Assembly (NCBI RefSeq): GCF_017876545.1
Contig: NZ_JAGIOD010000001.1
Span: 2,852,001-2,916,000 of the forward strand
Source of the DNA: Brachybacterium sacelli
GTDB lineage: Bacteria; Actinomycetota; Actinomycetes; Actinomycetales; Dermabacteraceae
Direction: 5' to 3'
DNA length: 64,000 nucleotides
Under the pieces are notes generated by a model. That model was not told where the DNA came from. It saw nothing but the letters and a program-made list of their open reading frames with translations, and did no database searches. Positions within the stretch are counted from its first letter, which is position 1. Every line of letters starts with the position of its first letter. The translations under genes were made by a program, and so were the position numbers. Positions 36,908 through 47,588 of the stretch are shown one piece after another.

Positions 36908-37210
36908 ATGGCCACTGATTACGACGCCCCGCGCAAGAACGACGACGACTCGAACGACGACTCGATCGAAGAGCTGAAGGGTCGCCGGAACGAAGCGGCG
37001 ACCCCGACGGTCGACGAGGACGAGGCGGAGGCCGCGGACTCCTACGAGCTCCCCGGTGCCGACCTCTCCGGCGAGGAGCTCTCAGTGCGGGTGCTTCCCC
37101 GCCAGGCCGACGAGTTCACCTGCGCGAGCTGCTTCCTCGTCAAGCACCGCAGCCAGATCGACCACGTCGAGGGCACCCTCATCATCTGCAAGGAGTGCGC
37201 CGCCGCCTGA
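36908..37210 (+). CDS. DUF4193 family zinc-ribbon-like protein
   Basis: 100 residues. A charged, disordered N-terminus (MATDYDAPRKNDDDSND) is followed by the conserved C-terminal domain with FTCASCFLVKHRSQ and LIICKECAA, which gives two CXXC pairs likely to bind zinc. It is the homologue of Rv2699c, a highly conserved actinobacterial protein of unknown role. The ATG at 36908 starts the charged leader. It lies next to DUF3093 and dut, as in mycobacteria (Rv2697c-Rv2699c). Confidence 0.92.
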   Translation: MATDYDAPRKNDDDSNDDSIEELKGRRNEAATPTVDEDEAEAADSYELPGADLSGEELSVRVLPRQADEFTCASCFLVKHRSQIDHVEGTLIICKECAAA

Positions 37211-37233
37211 GCGATCGCCCGCCTTCCTGCGCG

Positions 37234-37272
37234 CACGACGGCGCCGCACCCCTCCGGGGCGGCGCCGTCGTG
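37234..37272. terminator. Hairpin between the DUF4193 and DUF3093 genes
   Basis: Perfect 12-bp stem CACGACGGCGCC (37234-37245) paired with 37261-37272, with an inner CCCC/GGGG helix in the loop. It lies between convergent genes. Confidence 0.7.
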
Positions 37273-37369
37273 ATCGTCGGGGGAGCCCTCGCCGGCCCCG
37301 CTCGAGATCATCCCTCGGCACGACTGTCCCGGGAAGGCTGCCCCGGGGGAGCGGTTCCGCCGTGGCCGC

Positions 37370-37903
37370 TCAGGCGCTGTGCTGGGCGGTGCGCAGGGCC
37401 AGTGCGAGGTCGTCGGGCCGACGGGTCGAGGCGACCCATGCGCTGGTCGGATCGTCCTCGTCGAGCACCTCGACGCGGATCCCGGAGCGCACCCAGCCGC
37501 GCACGCAGTGGTGGGCCAAGGGCTCGAAGCCCTGTCCGACGGTGTGCTGCCAGTCCTCGCCCCGCAGCTCCTCGGGCTCGCCCAGCAGCGAGACCTCGAT
37601 CTGGGCGCGGCCGAGCCGGAAACGACCGCCGGCGACCTCCAGGACGGGGGAGTACAGCACTGCGAGGACGATCGCGATCACCACGCACGCCGCCCCGACC
37701 ACGATCGCGAGGGTGAGATCCAGCGGGACCATGACCAGTCCGAAGATCGAGCCCAGCAGCACCACCACGACCCAGACACCGGGGGTGGGCAGCACCCGCT
37801 CCCGGAACAGCGGCTCCTGCCCGGAGGCGGGTTCCGGTGCGGACGAGGGCTGGTTCCCGCGCGACGGGCTCGCAGACGTGGCGGGATCGGGCGTGGCGGA
37901 CAT
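37370..37903 (-). CDS. DUF3093 membrane protein
   Basis: 177 residues. A disordered N-terminus (MSATPDPATSASPS) is followed by RERVLPTPGVW, two adjacent membrane helices (about 42-85) and a cytoplasmic domain ending with the family's DDPTSAWVASTRRPDDLALAL. It corresponds to Rv2698. The function is unknown. It is divergent from dut (61 nt between starts) and convergent with the DUF4193 gene. Confidence 0.9.
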   Translation of the reverse strand: MSATPDPATSASPSRGNQPSSAPEPASGQEPLFRERVLPTPGVWVVVVLLGSIFGLVMVPLDLTLAIVVGAACVVIAIVLAVLYSPVLEVAGGRFRLGRAQIEVSLLGEPEELRGEDWQHTVGQGFEPLAHHCVRGWVRSGIRVEVLDEDDPTSAWVASTRRPDDLALALRTAQHSA

Positions 37904-37952
37904 GGGTCCATGGTCTCACGCACGTCCTGGGTGCTCCCGCGCCCGCAGCGCT

Positions 37953-37958
37953 TACCCT
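37953..37958 (+). promoter_or_regulatory. Putative -10 element of dut (leaderless start)
   Basis: TACCCT ends 6 nt before the dut ATG, identical in sequence and spacing to the element before aroG. No ribosome binding site lies at normal distance. Confidence 0.5.
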
Positions 37959-37964
37959 GGGCGC

Positions 37965-38504
37965 ATGCCTGCTGAGCCCGACACCTTGGACACCGTCCCC
38001 GACATCACGCCCGCCCCGGCCGGCGGGAGCCCGCTGCGCATCCGTCCTGCCCCGGGCGCCCCGATGCCCCACCGCGCTCATGCCGATGACGCCGGGCTGG
38101 ACCTGACCAGCGCGGAGGACGTGGAGATCCCCGCCGGCGGTCGCGCGCTCGTGGACACCGGCATCTCGCTGGCACTGCCCCCGGGAACCGTGGGGCTGGT
38201 CTGCCCCCGTTCGGGGCTCGCCGCCAAGCACGGGATCACCGTGCTGAACGGTCCCGGTATCGTGGACGCCGGATATCGCGGGCCGATCAAGGTCTCCCTG
38301 CACAACACCGACCTGGCCGAGCCGTTCGGCCTCCGCGCCGGCGATCGCATCGCCCAGCTGGTCGTGGTGCCCTTCCTGGCGCCTGTGCTGCAGGAGGTCG
38401 ACGACCTGGACGTCACCGATCGCGCCGCCTCGGGATTCGGCTCCAGCGGCGGGTTCGGCACCGGCCCGGCCACCGCCGGGACCGACGAGACCACGGAGGG
38501 ATGA
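37965..38504 (+). CDS. dut: Deoxyuridine 5'-triphosphate nucleotidohydrolase
   Basis: Hydrolyses dUTP to dUMP, keeping uracil out of DNA and supplying dTMP synthesis. 179 residues, trimeric type. The five family motifs are visible: HADDAGLDL (1), PRSGLAAKHG (2), GIVDAGYRGPIKVSLHN (3), GDRIAQLVVVP (4) and the glycine-rich ASGFGSSGGFG (5). An N-terminal extension of about 25 residues precedes the core; the ATG at 37965 is supported by the -10-like hexamer. It is followed after 3 nt by the DUF3710 gene, as in Rv2697c-Rv2696c. Confidence 0.96.
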   Translation: MPAEPDTLDTVPDITPAPAGGSPLRIRPAPGAPMPHRAHADDAGLDLTSAEDVEIPAGGRALVDTGISLALPPGTVGLVCPRSGLAAKHGITVLNGPGIVDAGYRGPIKVSLHNTDLAEPFGLRAGDRIAQLVVVPFLAPVLQEVDDLDVTDRAASGFGSSGGFGTGPATAGTDETTEG

Positions 38505-38507
38505 GAG

Positions 38508-39305
38508 ATGGGACTGTTCTCGCGCACCAAGCGACAGGACCCCGAGGAGCCCGCGGGCCCCGAGGAGACGGGGTCGGACGCCACCGACCTCCCCGACGAG
38601 GAGCTGACGGCGGACGGTGAGGACCCCGCTGAGGGGACCGCTGACGACTCCGCTGAGGAGAGGGCCGAGCAGGACGCGCCGGAGCAGGCCCGCCCCGAGC
38701 ACCTCGAGGACGGGCCCTACGACGAGGACGACGCCCCCGAGGACGATCACGTCGACCTCGGCGGCCTGCGCGTGCCGACGATCGACGGCATGGAGCTGCG
38801 CATGGAGGTCGACCAGCGCAGCGGCTCCGTCACCGGCGCCAACCTGGTCATCGGCGGCTCCTCGCTGCAGGTCCAGGCCTTCGCCGCCCCCAAGTCGCGT
38901 GGACTGTGGGACGAGGTGCGCACCTCCCTTCGCGACTCGGTCGTCAAGCAGGGCGGGACGGCCGAGACCCGGGACGGCGTCTTCGGCACCGAGCTCATCA
39001 CCCGCCTCCCCGTCAAGCGCAGCGACGGCCGCACCGGCTACCGCCCCGCCCGGTTCATCGGGATCGACGGGCCCCGCTGGTTCCTGCGGGCCATCCTCAC
39101 CGGCAAGGCGCTCGGTGATGCGGAGCAGTCGCGGACCTTCGAGACCCTGATCTCCCGGCTCGTCGTCGTACGGGGCGGCGAGGCCATGGCTCCGCAGGAG
39201 CTGATCGGTCTCAACCTTCCCGGCCAGCGTCCCGGGGTGAACCAGATCGGCGCCGGCCCCCTGGACCCGCTGGCCCGCGGTCCCGAGATCACCGAGGTCG
39301 GATGA
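38508..39305 (+). CDS. DUF3710 family protein
   Basis: 265 residues of unknown function. The first 80 residues are acidic and disordered (MGLFSRTKRQDPEEP), and the rest is a conserved domain (VDLGGLRVPTIDGMELRMEVD, then GPRWFLRAILTGKAL). It is the Rv2696c counterpart directly after dut, and its stop overlaps the next gene's start by ATGA. In many actinobacteria an OB-fold gene (Rv2694c type) follows; it is missing here. Confidence 0.92.
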   Translation: MGLFSRTKRQDPEEPAGPEETGSDATDLPDEELTADGEDPAEGTADDSAEERAEQDAPEQARPEHLEDGPYDEDDAPEDDHVDLGGLRVPTIDGMELRMEVDQRSGSVTGANLVIGGSSLQVQAFAAPKSRGLWDEVRTSLRDSVVKQGGTAETRDGVFGTELITRLPVKRSDGRTGYRPARFIGIDGPRWFLRAILTGKALGDAEQSRTFETLISRLVVVRGGEAMAPQELIGLNLPGQRPGVNQIGAGPLDPLARGPEITEVG

Positions 39306-40045
39306 GCCACGCACCCGAGGGCACCGGAGCCGAGCCTCCCCGCCCGGAAGCGCACGGCGGGGCCGGGGGCGGTCCGAGCGATCCCCCCGGCACCGGGGCC
39401 GAGGAGCAGCCCTCCGGCCGCGGGCTCGGCGGTGTCCTGCGCCAGGAGGAGTTCTCGGTCGGCGACGCGATCGGCGGCCCCCGCGGGATCATCGAGTCGG
39501 CGCTGCCCACGCTGCTGTTCATCGTGCTGTTCGTCGCCACGGGCTCGGTGACGGTCGCCTCCGTGGCCGCCGTCGCGGTGGTCGCGGTGTTCCTGCTGGT
39601 GCGCATCGTCCAGCGCCAGAGCCCCTCGACCGTGCTCGGCGGACTGCTCGGGGTCGGTCTCGGTGCCGTGCTCGCGATCCGCTCCGGCGACGGCACCGAC
39701 TTCTACGCGCCGGGGATCGTCATCAACGCGGTGACCCTGTTGGTCCTGGTGGTCTCGCTGATCGCCAAACGCCCGCTGATCGGCCTGTTCATCGGACTGC
39801 TGGATGCGAGGGTGCAGGACTGGGCCCGGGATCCCGATGCCCGCGCCGTGTATACCCGGGCGACGCTGCTGTTCGTCGTGCTGTACGCGGCCAAGCTCGC
39901 CGTCCAGGTGCCGCTGCTGCTGACCGGCCAGGTGGCGGCGCTGGGGGTGGCCAAGCTCGCGATGGGCCTGCCCGCCTTCGCGGTGATCGCCTACCTCGTG
40001 TGGCTGATGCACCGTTCGCTCCTGGCCCGCCGCGACCGGTCCTGA
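39302..40045 (+). CDS. DUF3159 membrane protein
   Basis: 247 residues, with a disordered N-terminus (MSHAPEGTGAEPPRPE) and then five or six hydrophobic helices. Conserved stretches are SVGDAIGGPRGIIESALPTLLF near the start and WARDPDARAVYTRATL, which I recognise as DUF3159 (Rv2693c). The function is unknown. It overlaps the DUF3710 gene by ATGA, so it is cotranslated with dut and DUF3710. Confidence 0.92.
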   Translation: MSHAPEGTGAEPPRPEAHGGAGGGPSDPPGTGAEEQPSGRGLGGVLRQEEFSVGDAIGGPRGIIESALPTLLFIVLFVATGSVTVASVAAVAVVAVFLLVRIVQRQSPSTVLGGLLGVGLGAVLAIRSGDGTDFYAPGIVINAVTLLVLVVSLIAKRPLIGLFIGLLDARVQDWARDPDARAVYTRATLLFVVLYAAKLAVQVPLLLTGQVAALGVAKLAMGLPAFAVIAYLVWLMHRSLLARRDRS

Positions 40046-40090
40046 CCGGCGCGGGCGCCGGGCCGGTTCGGAGTCCGGTCCGCCTGGTGG

Positions 40091-40096
40091 GACACT
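40091..40096 (+). promoter_or_regulatory. Weak -10-like element upstream of the RNA methyltransferase gene
   Basis: GACACT within TGGGACACTGGAGCACG, 8 nt before an ATG at 40105. The context matches the one at 33531. It could start the methyltransferase transcript, or a very short ORF at 40105-40218. Confidence 0.25.
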
Positions 40097-40214
40097 GGAG
40101 CACGATGACTCCCGGCGACCGGCCCCGGCCGATGACGGGGGTCACCACGAGATCGAGACACAGCGACAGCGATCCGCGCGGGAGATCTGCGGCGGACGGA
40201 GAGGGAGCGGACCG

Positions 40215-41531
40215 ATGAGCACGGACCCCCGACGAGTGCCGAGCACCCCCGCCGTGCCGGGCCGACTTCTGACCCTCACCGTCGGGCCTCCCGCTGCCGG
40301 CGGCACGTTCGTCGCACGGCACGAGGGTCGCGTGGTGTTCGTGCGCGGCACCGCTCCGGGCGAGACGGTCACCGCACGCCTCCTGGACGATCCCGAGAAG
40401 CAGGCGGACGCCCGCTTCTGGCGGGCCGAGACGATCGATGTGCTCGAAGCCGGGGTGGACCGCGTCCCGACCGTCTGGGAGGAGGCCTCGGTCGACGGCG
40501 TCGGCGGGGCCGAATGGGCGCACATCGCCCTGCCCGCCCAGCGGCGCATCGCCAGCGAGGTCATGCAGGAGCTGCTGCGCCGCGCCGGCGTGGGCAGCTA
40601 CCCGATCGAGGACGTGCAGGTCGAGCCCGCACCCCACGACATCGACGGGCTCGGCTCCCGCACCCGGGTGCGGTTCGCCGTGGACGGCGACGGGGGCGTG
40701 GGGATGCGCGGATGGCGCTCCCATGACGTCCGCGACGCCGGGGAGAACCCCCTCGCGGCCGCCGCGATCCGCGACCTGCGGCTGGGGGAGTGGACCGCCC
40801 CCGAGGCCACCGAGGCGGTCGACGTCGTCGCCCCCTCGGCAGGCCCCGCCTCGGTGGTGCTGATCGGCCGCGAGCTGGATCCGGCCTCCGTGCAGATCCC
40901 CGAGGCCTGGGGCGAGGCCGACGTGGCCGTGCGCACCGGCCGTGGTCTGGTGCCGCTGCGCGGCGACGGCATCGTGCACGAGCGGGTCGGCGAGCGGCTG
41001 TTCTCCGTCAGCGCCACCGGGTTCTGGCAGGGCCACCGCCGCGCGGCCGAGCTGCTGACCGAGGTGGTCGGCTCCACCCTGGCCGCCCCGTACGGCGGGA
41101 GCGCCTGGGACCTCTACGGCGGGGTCGGGCTGTTCGCCGCGACCGCCGCCGAGCAGGTCGGCCCCGACGGCAGCGTGATCACCGTCGAGGGCAACCGGCG
41201 CGCCTCCCAGCTCGCCGGTGAGAACCTCGAGGACCTGCCCCAGGTCTCGACGGCCACGGCCGATGTCGTCGACTGGGTGCGGGCCCGCCGCGGCGGCGTG
41301 GACGCCGTGGTGCTGGATCCGCCCCGCAGCGGCGCCGGGGTCGAGCTGATGGGCCTGCTGGCCCATGCGGTGCGCCAGCGGATCGTCTACGTCTCCTGCG
41401 AGCCCTCCACGCTCGCCCGCGATCTGGCCGCGATCGAGAAGTCCGGCTGGAGGATCGTGGACCTGCGCGCCTTCGACCTGTTCCCGCACACCCATCACGT
41501 GGAGTCGGTGACGGTGCTCGAGCGCGTCTGA
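40215..41531 (+). CDS. TRAM-domain class I SAM-dependent RNA methyltransferase (RumA/TrmA-like)
   Basis: 438 residues. An N-terminal TRAM domain (RLLTLTVGPPAAGGTFVARHEGRVVFV) is followed by the RumA-like core: SAM motif AWDLYGGVGLFA, VVLDPPRSGAG, and the catalytic cysteine in VYVSCEPSTLARDL. It uses SAM to methylate uridine at C5 in rRNA or tRNA; the target is not known. No cysteine cluster lies in the N-terminal region, so the [4Fe-4S] site of E. coli RumA is absent. This is the Rv2689c counterpart. The ATG at 40215 has AGGGAG 7 nt upstream. Confidence 0.92.
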   Translation: MSTDPRRVPSTPAVPGRLLTLTVGPPAAGGTFVARHEGRVVFVRGTAPGETVTARLLDDPEKQADARFWRAETIDVLEAGVDRVPTVWEEASVDGVGGAEWAHIALPAQRRIASEVMQELLRRAGVGSYPIEDVQVEPAPHDIDGLGSRTRVRFAVDGDGGVGMRGWRSHDVRDAGENPLAAAAIRDLRLGEWTAPEATEAVDVVAPSAGPASVVLIGRELDPASVQIPEAWGEADVAVRTGRGLVPLRGDGIVHERVGERLFSVSATGFWQGHRRAAELLTEVVGSTLAAPYGGSAWDLYGGVGLFAATAAEQVGPDGSVITVEGNRRASQLAGENLEDLPQVSTATADVVDWVRARRGGVDAVVLDPPRSGAGVELMGLLAHAVRQRIVYVSCEPSTLARDLAAIEKSGWRIVDLRAFDLFPHTHHVESVTVLERV

Positions 41532-41813
41532 GGGCGCAGGGGCCTGCGCTCCGGCGCCGTTCGGCCATCACGGACAGCGCAGAGGTGAGGGGCGGCACAC
41601 CGGCGTAAGCTGACGACCTGTCAGAAGAACACGCCCGGCCGTGGTAGACTTTATCTTGACTTCAAGATACCTGCCGGAGAATCACTCCGGAGACCCCGCG
41701 GCCCCCGAGCGCAGCCCTGCATCAGGCGGTCGCCGTGTTCGCCGTTCGCCCGTCCGCCTTCGCGGGCCCGCCTACGATGACAGGGTCGCCCCAACACCCG
41801 AGGAGTTCGCCCC
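41532..41813 (+). promoter_or_regulatory. acnA upstream control region and 5' leader
   Basis: A 282-nt interval with no gene. It contains the -10-like TAGACT at 41645-41650 (no clear -35), the palindrome at 41652-41669, a small hairpin CCGGAG-AATCA-CTCCGG at 41674-41690, and a GAGGAG ribosome binding site before the GTG at 41814. This implies a leader of about 155 nt. Confidence 0.6.
41652..41669. promoter_or_regulatory. Operator-like palindrome over the acnA transcription start
   Basis: TATCTTGACTTCAAGATA: perfect 8-bp arms TATCTTGA/TCAAGATA with a CT spacer. It begins 1 nt after the TAGACT -10, so a bound repressor would cover the start site. The size fits a MarR- or TetR-type dimer; the regulator is not identified. 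Confidence 0.6.
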
Positions 41814-44624
<2,811 letters not shown>

Positions 44625-44688
44625 GATCGACGCGGGGGCCCTAGCCCCTGGCGGGCGCCCGCCGCCCCGCGGGCGCGCCGCCTGCGCT

Positions 44689-44740
44689 CGTCGAGACCCC
44701 CGATATGCACCGTTCCTGGTGCATATCGGGGGTCTCGACG
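44689..44740. terminator. 23-bp perfect hairpin between acnA and map
   Basis: Arms 44689-44711 and 44718-44740 are perfectly complementary over 23 bp, with a GTTCCT loop. Beginning CGTCGAGACCCCCGATATG, it contains a less GC-rich ATATGCACC part that stands out from the surroundings. It sits between convergent acnA and map and may stop transcription from both sides; the unusual sequence also fits a dispersed repeat. Confidence 0.7.
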
Positions 44741-44784
44741 TGAGGGTCGCGGAGGGACGGGGCTGACGGGGCCGTTCTCGGGCG

Positions 44785-45606
44785 TCAGCGCACCGAGCTG
44801 CGGGGGTCGGGATCGTTCGCGCGGGCGGTCAGCACGATCGGCTCGCCGTCGGTGACCTGCAGCGTGTGCTCGGCGTGCGCGCCGCGGGACCCGTCGACCG
44901 CCAGCTGGGTCCAGCCGTCCCGGTCGTCGACCACGAGCTCGTGCGTGGTGGGCACCAGGAACGGCTCGACCGTGAGCAGCTGGCCGGCCTCCAGCTCCGC
45001 GCCGCCGCCGGGGGTGCCGTGATTGGGCACGAAGGGCGCCTCGTGCATGGTGCGCCCCACGCCGTGGCCCCCGAAGCGGTCGTTGATCGTGTAGCCGAGG
45101 TCGTGCGCCGTGGTCATCACCGCGTGGCCGATGTCGCCGACCGTGCTGCCGGCGCGCACCTGATCGATGCCCGCCCACATCACCTGCTCGGTATCCCGGA
45201 TGAGCTGCTGGTCCTCCGGTCGCGGCGTGCCCACCGCGATGGTCAGGCAGGAGTCGGCGACCCAGCCCTCGACCTCGACGGCGAAGTCGAGGGAGAGCAG
45301 ATCCCCGTCCACGAGCACCCGGTCGTAGGGACGACCGTGGAGCACGCCCTCGTTGACGGAGGTGCAGATGACGTAGCCGAACGGGGACGCCCCGAACACC
45401 GGGTGGTAGTCGATGTAGCAGCTGGTCGCCCCGGCCTCGCGGATGAGGCGATGGGCCTCGGCGTCCACCTCCAGCAGGTTCCAGCCGACGTCCACGACCT
45501 CGCGCAGGTGCGAGAGCACCGAGGCCACGAAGCGGCCCGCGGGCTGCGCCTGCTCGAAGGTGGGCAGGTCCTGCGTCGCGCTGCGACGGCGGCGGCCGAG
45601 GATCAT
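44785..45606 (-). CDS. map: Type I methionine aminopeptidase
   Basis: Removes the initiator methionine. 273 residues. The pita-bread fold metal ligands appear in LLSLDFAVEVEGWVADSCLT (two aspartates), GHGVGRTMHEAPFVPNHG (histidine), TVEPFL (glutamate) and GAHAEHTLQVTDG (glutamate); the upstream histidine lies in NEGVLHGRP. The start at 45606 overlaps the ctaA stop by ATGA, so it is cotranslated with heme A synthase. There is no SH3-like N-terminal extension. Another map copy may exist beside secY/infA elsewhere in the chromosome (inference). Confidence 0.94.
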   Translation of the reverse strand: MILGRRRRSATQDLPTFEQAQPAGRFVASVLSHLREVVDVGWNLLEVDAEAHRLIREAGATSCYIDYHPVFGASPFGYVICTSVNEGVLHGRPYDRVLVDGDLLSLDFAVEVEGWVADSCLTIAVGTPRPEDQQLIRDTEQVMWAGIDQVRAGSTVGDIGHAVMTTAHDLGYTINDRFGGHGVGRTMHEAPFVPNHGTPGGGAELEAGQLLTVEPFLVPTTHELVVDDRDGWTQLAVDGSRGAHAEHTLQVTDGEPIVLTARANDPDPRSSVR

Positions 45607-46670
45607 CGCGGAGCCTTTCCGGTGGGGGCGGGAGGCGCCGAGCGGTCCGTGCCGTACTCGACGACGTCGGGCCCCGTGCCCTGCCACGAGTACAGGGAGA
45701 CGGCGACCCAGGCGATGCCGGCGGCGACCAGGCCCGCACCGAGCATGTGGAGACCGACCAGCACTTCCGGCAGCTGGGTGAAGTACTGCGTGTACCCGAT
45801 CGCCGCCTGCAGCACGGTGATGACGACCAGGCTCCAGGTAGCCCGGCGCGTCTGCCGCGCGGCACCGATGAGGTACAGGGCGATGAGGAGTCCGACCAGG
45901 AGGCCGCAGAAGAGCATCACGGAGTCCGCGTGCAGCCAGGAGATCGTGCGGGCGTCGAAGGGGAGGCGCTCGGGGTGGACATCGTCCCCCGAGTGGGGGC
46001 CGGTGCCGGTGACCAGGGTGCCGAGCACGAGGATCGCGAAGCCGATGACGGCCAGCGCCCCGCTCATCCAGTGCATGGCACCCGGGACGAGCGAGCGCCG
46101 TCGTGCGGCGTCCCCGTCGTACAGCCGGAACAGGAGCACGGTGGAGACCGCGACGAGGATCGGCGAGATGAGGAAATGGGGGCTGACGACGCCCGGGTGG
46201 AGGTCCGCGTGGACGACCACCATGCCGACGATCGCCTGCACCGCGGTGCCGATCAGCGGGACCAGGGAGAGCCACCGCAGGCTGCTGCCCTTGTGACCCA
46301 GCCAGAGCAGGGAGACCAGCAGCAGGGCGACGGCGAAGACGCCCAGGACCCCGGTCAGGGTGCGGTTGCCGAACTCGATGAAGGGATGGATCCCGGCTTC
46401 CATGGTCAGCTCAGGGGTGAACTGGCCCGGTTCGCAGTTCGGCCAGGTCGAGCACCCCAGCCCGCTACTGGTCAGGCGGACGACGCCGCCGGAGACGATG
46501 ATGCCGATCTGGCAGACCAGATTCCCCCAGAACACGACGGCGGCGATCCGAGCGCGATTGGCCGCGGAGAGCCCCAGGGTGCGCTCTCCGGACAGGGAGA
46601 TCCGTCCGACGAGCTCGAGGCGCGGGGCGGGAGCCGGATGCTCGTCGACGGCCGGCGGAGAAGCGTTCAT
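45603..46670 (-). CDS. ctaA: Heme A synthase (COX15/CtaA family)
   Basis: Converts heme O to heme A for cytochrome aa3 oxidase. 355 residues with about eight membrane helices. GIIVSGGVVRLTSSGLGCSTWPNCE is the family's first-loop signature with its cysteine pair, and the paired histidines lie in IHPFIEFGNRTL and in SWLHADSVMLF. ATG at 46670 is chosen because TACACT ends 7 nt upstream on this strand; longer in-frame starts exist but lack support. It overlaps map by ATGA. It is near the ABC exporter genes, as Rv1456c is to Rv1457c-Rv1458c. Confidence 0.93.
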   Translation of the reverse strand: MNASPPAVDEHPAPAPRLELVGRISLSGERTLGLSAANRARIAAVVFWGNLVCQIGIIVSGGVVRLTSSGLGCSTWPNCEPGQFTPELTMEAGIHPFIEFGNRTLTGVLGVFAVALLLVSLLWLGHKGSSLRWLSLVPLIGTAVQAIVGMVVVHADLHPGVVSPHFLISPILVAVSTVLLFRLYDGDAARRRSLVPGAMHWMSGALAVIGFAILVLGTLVTGTGPHSGDDVHPERLPFDARTISWLHADSVMLFCGLLVGLLIALYLIGAARQTRRATWSLVVITVLQAAIGYTQYFTQLPEVLVGLHMLGAGLVAAGIAWVAVSLYSWQGTGPDVVEYGTDRSAPPAPTGKAPR

Positions 46671-46677
46671 GCCATCG

Positions 46678-46683
46678 AGTGTA
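46678..46683 (-). promoter_or_regulatory. Putative -10 element of ctaA (leaderless start)
   Basis: The minus strand reads TACACT, ending 7 nt before the ctaA ATG, with no ribosome binding site in front of the ATG. It fits leaderless transcription. Confidence 0.45.
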
Positions 46684-46769
46684 AGAACTTTCCCTGGGTG
46701 TCCCATCGTCGCGGCGACGCCTTTCACATCGGTGCTCTCCCCGTCCCGCCCACGGGGTGATCGTGCCCC

Positions 46770-47588
46770 TCAGCTGTCCGTCCAACGGAACCAGCGGATC
46801 ACGGCGGCGGTGCCGAGCACGGCCCAGGCCAGCAGCACGAGCACCGATCCGAGGCTGAACACGCCGCCGGCGAGGCTGGCGCGCAGCAGCTCGCCGAGTG
46901 CCCCGGACGGCAGCAGGTCCACGAGACCGCGCAGGATCCGCGGGTAGGCCTCGGCCGGGAAGGCGACGCCGCCGACGGCGACCAGCAGCACGAACACGAG
47001 ATTCGACACGGCGAGCACGGCCTCGGTGCGCAGCAGTCCGGCGACCAGGAGGCCGAGGGCTCCGAAGGCGACCGTGCCCACCAGCCAGACGGGCAGCGCG
47101 GCCAGGAGCTCCAGCGCACCGGGGCGCCAGCCGAGGATCAGGGCGAGCAGTCCCAGCACCACGATCTGCACGGCGTGCACGAGCAGCGTCGCGAGCACCT
47201 TCCCGGCGAGGTATCCGTCCCGGCCCAGGGGAGTGGTCGCGATCCAGCGCAGCACCCCGTTGCGCCGGTCGAAGCCGGTCTGGATCGCCTGGGAGGTGAA
47301 GGAGGTGGAGATCAGCGCGGTCGCGAGCGTCGCGGCGAGGGCGGTGTCGATGGGCTCGGCGCCCTCGAGCCGGCCGACGGGAAGCAGCCGCAGCCCGAGG
47401 AGCACGAGCGTCGGCAGGGCGATCGCGACCATCAGCTGCTCGCCGTTGCTGAGCAGCACGCGGGCTTCGAGGGAGGTGTGGGCGAGCACGCGGCGCAGAC
47501 GCGGAGCGGGTGCGGCGGTGGGGCGCACGGCCGGGCCCGGGGCGAGGGAGGCCCCGGGAGCGGCGGGACCGTCGGAGGTGGTGCTCAT
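46770..47588 (-). CDS. ABC exporter permease
   Basis: 272 residues with about six membrane helices, ABC-2 type (helices near LMVAIALPTLVLLGLRLLP and continuing to the C-terminus). A disordered, proline-rich N-terminus (first 35 residues) precedes the membrane part. It overlaps the preceding ATP-binding gene by 4 nt and lies between it and ctaA, as Rv1457c does. Substrate unknown; similar pairs are annotated as antibiotic or drug exporters, which sequence cannot prove. Confidence 0.87.
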   Translation of the reverse strand: MSTTSDGPAAPGASLAPGPAVRPTAAPAPRLRRVLAHTSLEARVLLSNGEQLMVAIALPTLVLLGLRLLPVGRLEGAEPIDTALAATLATALISTSFTSQAIQTGFDRRNGVLRWIATTPLGRDGYLAGKVLATLLVHAVQIVVLGLLALILGWRPGALELLAALPVWLVGTVAFGALGLLVAGLLRTEAVLAVSNLVFVLLVAVGGVAFPAEAYPRILRGLVDLLPSGALGELLRASLAGGVFSLGSVLVLLAWAVLGTAAVIRWFRWTDS

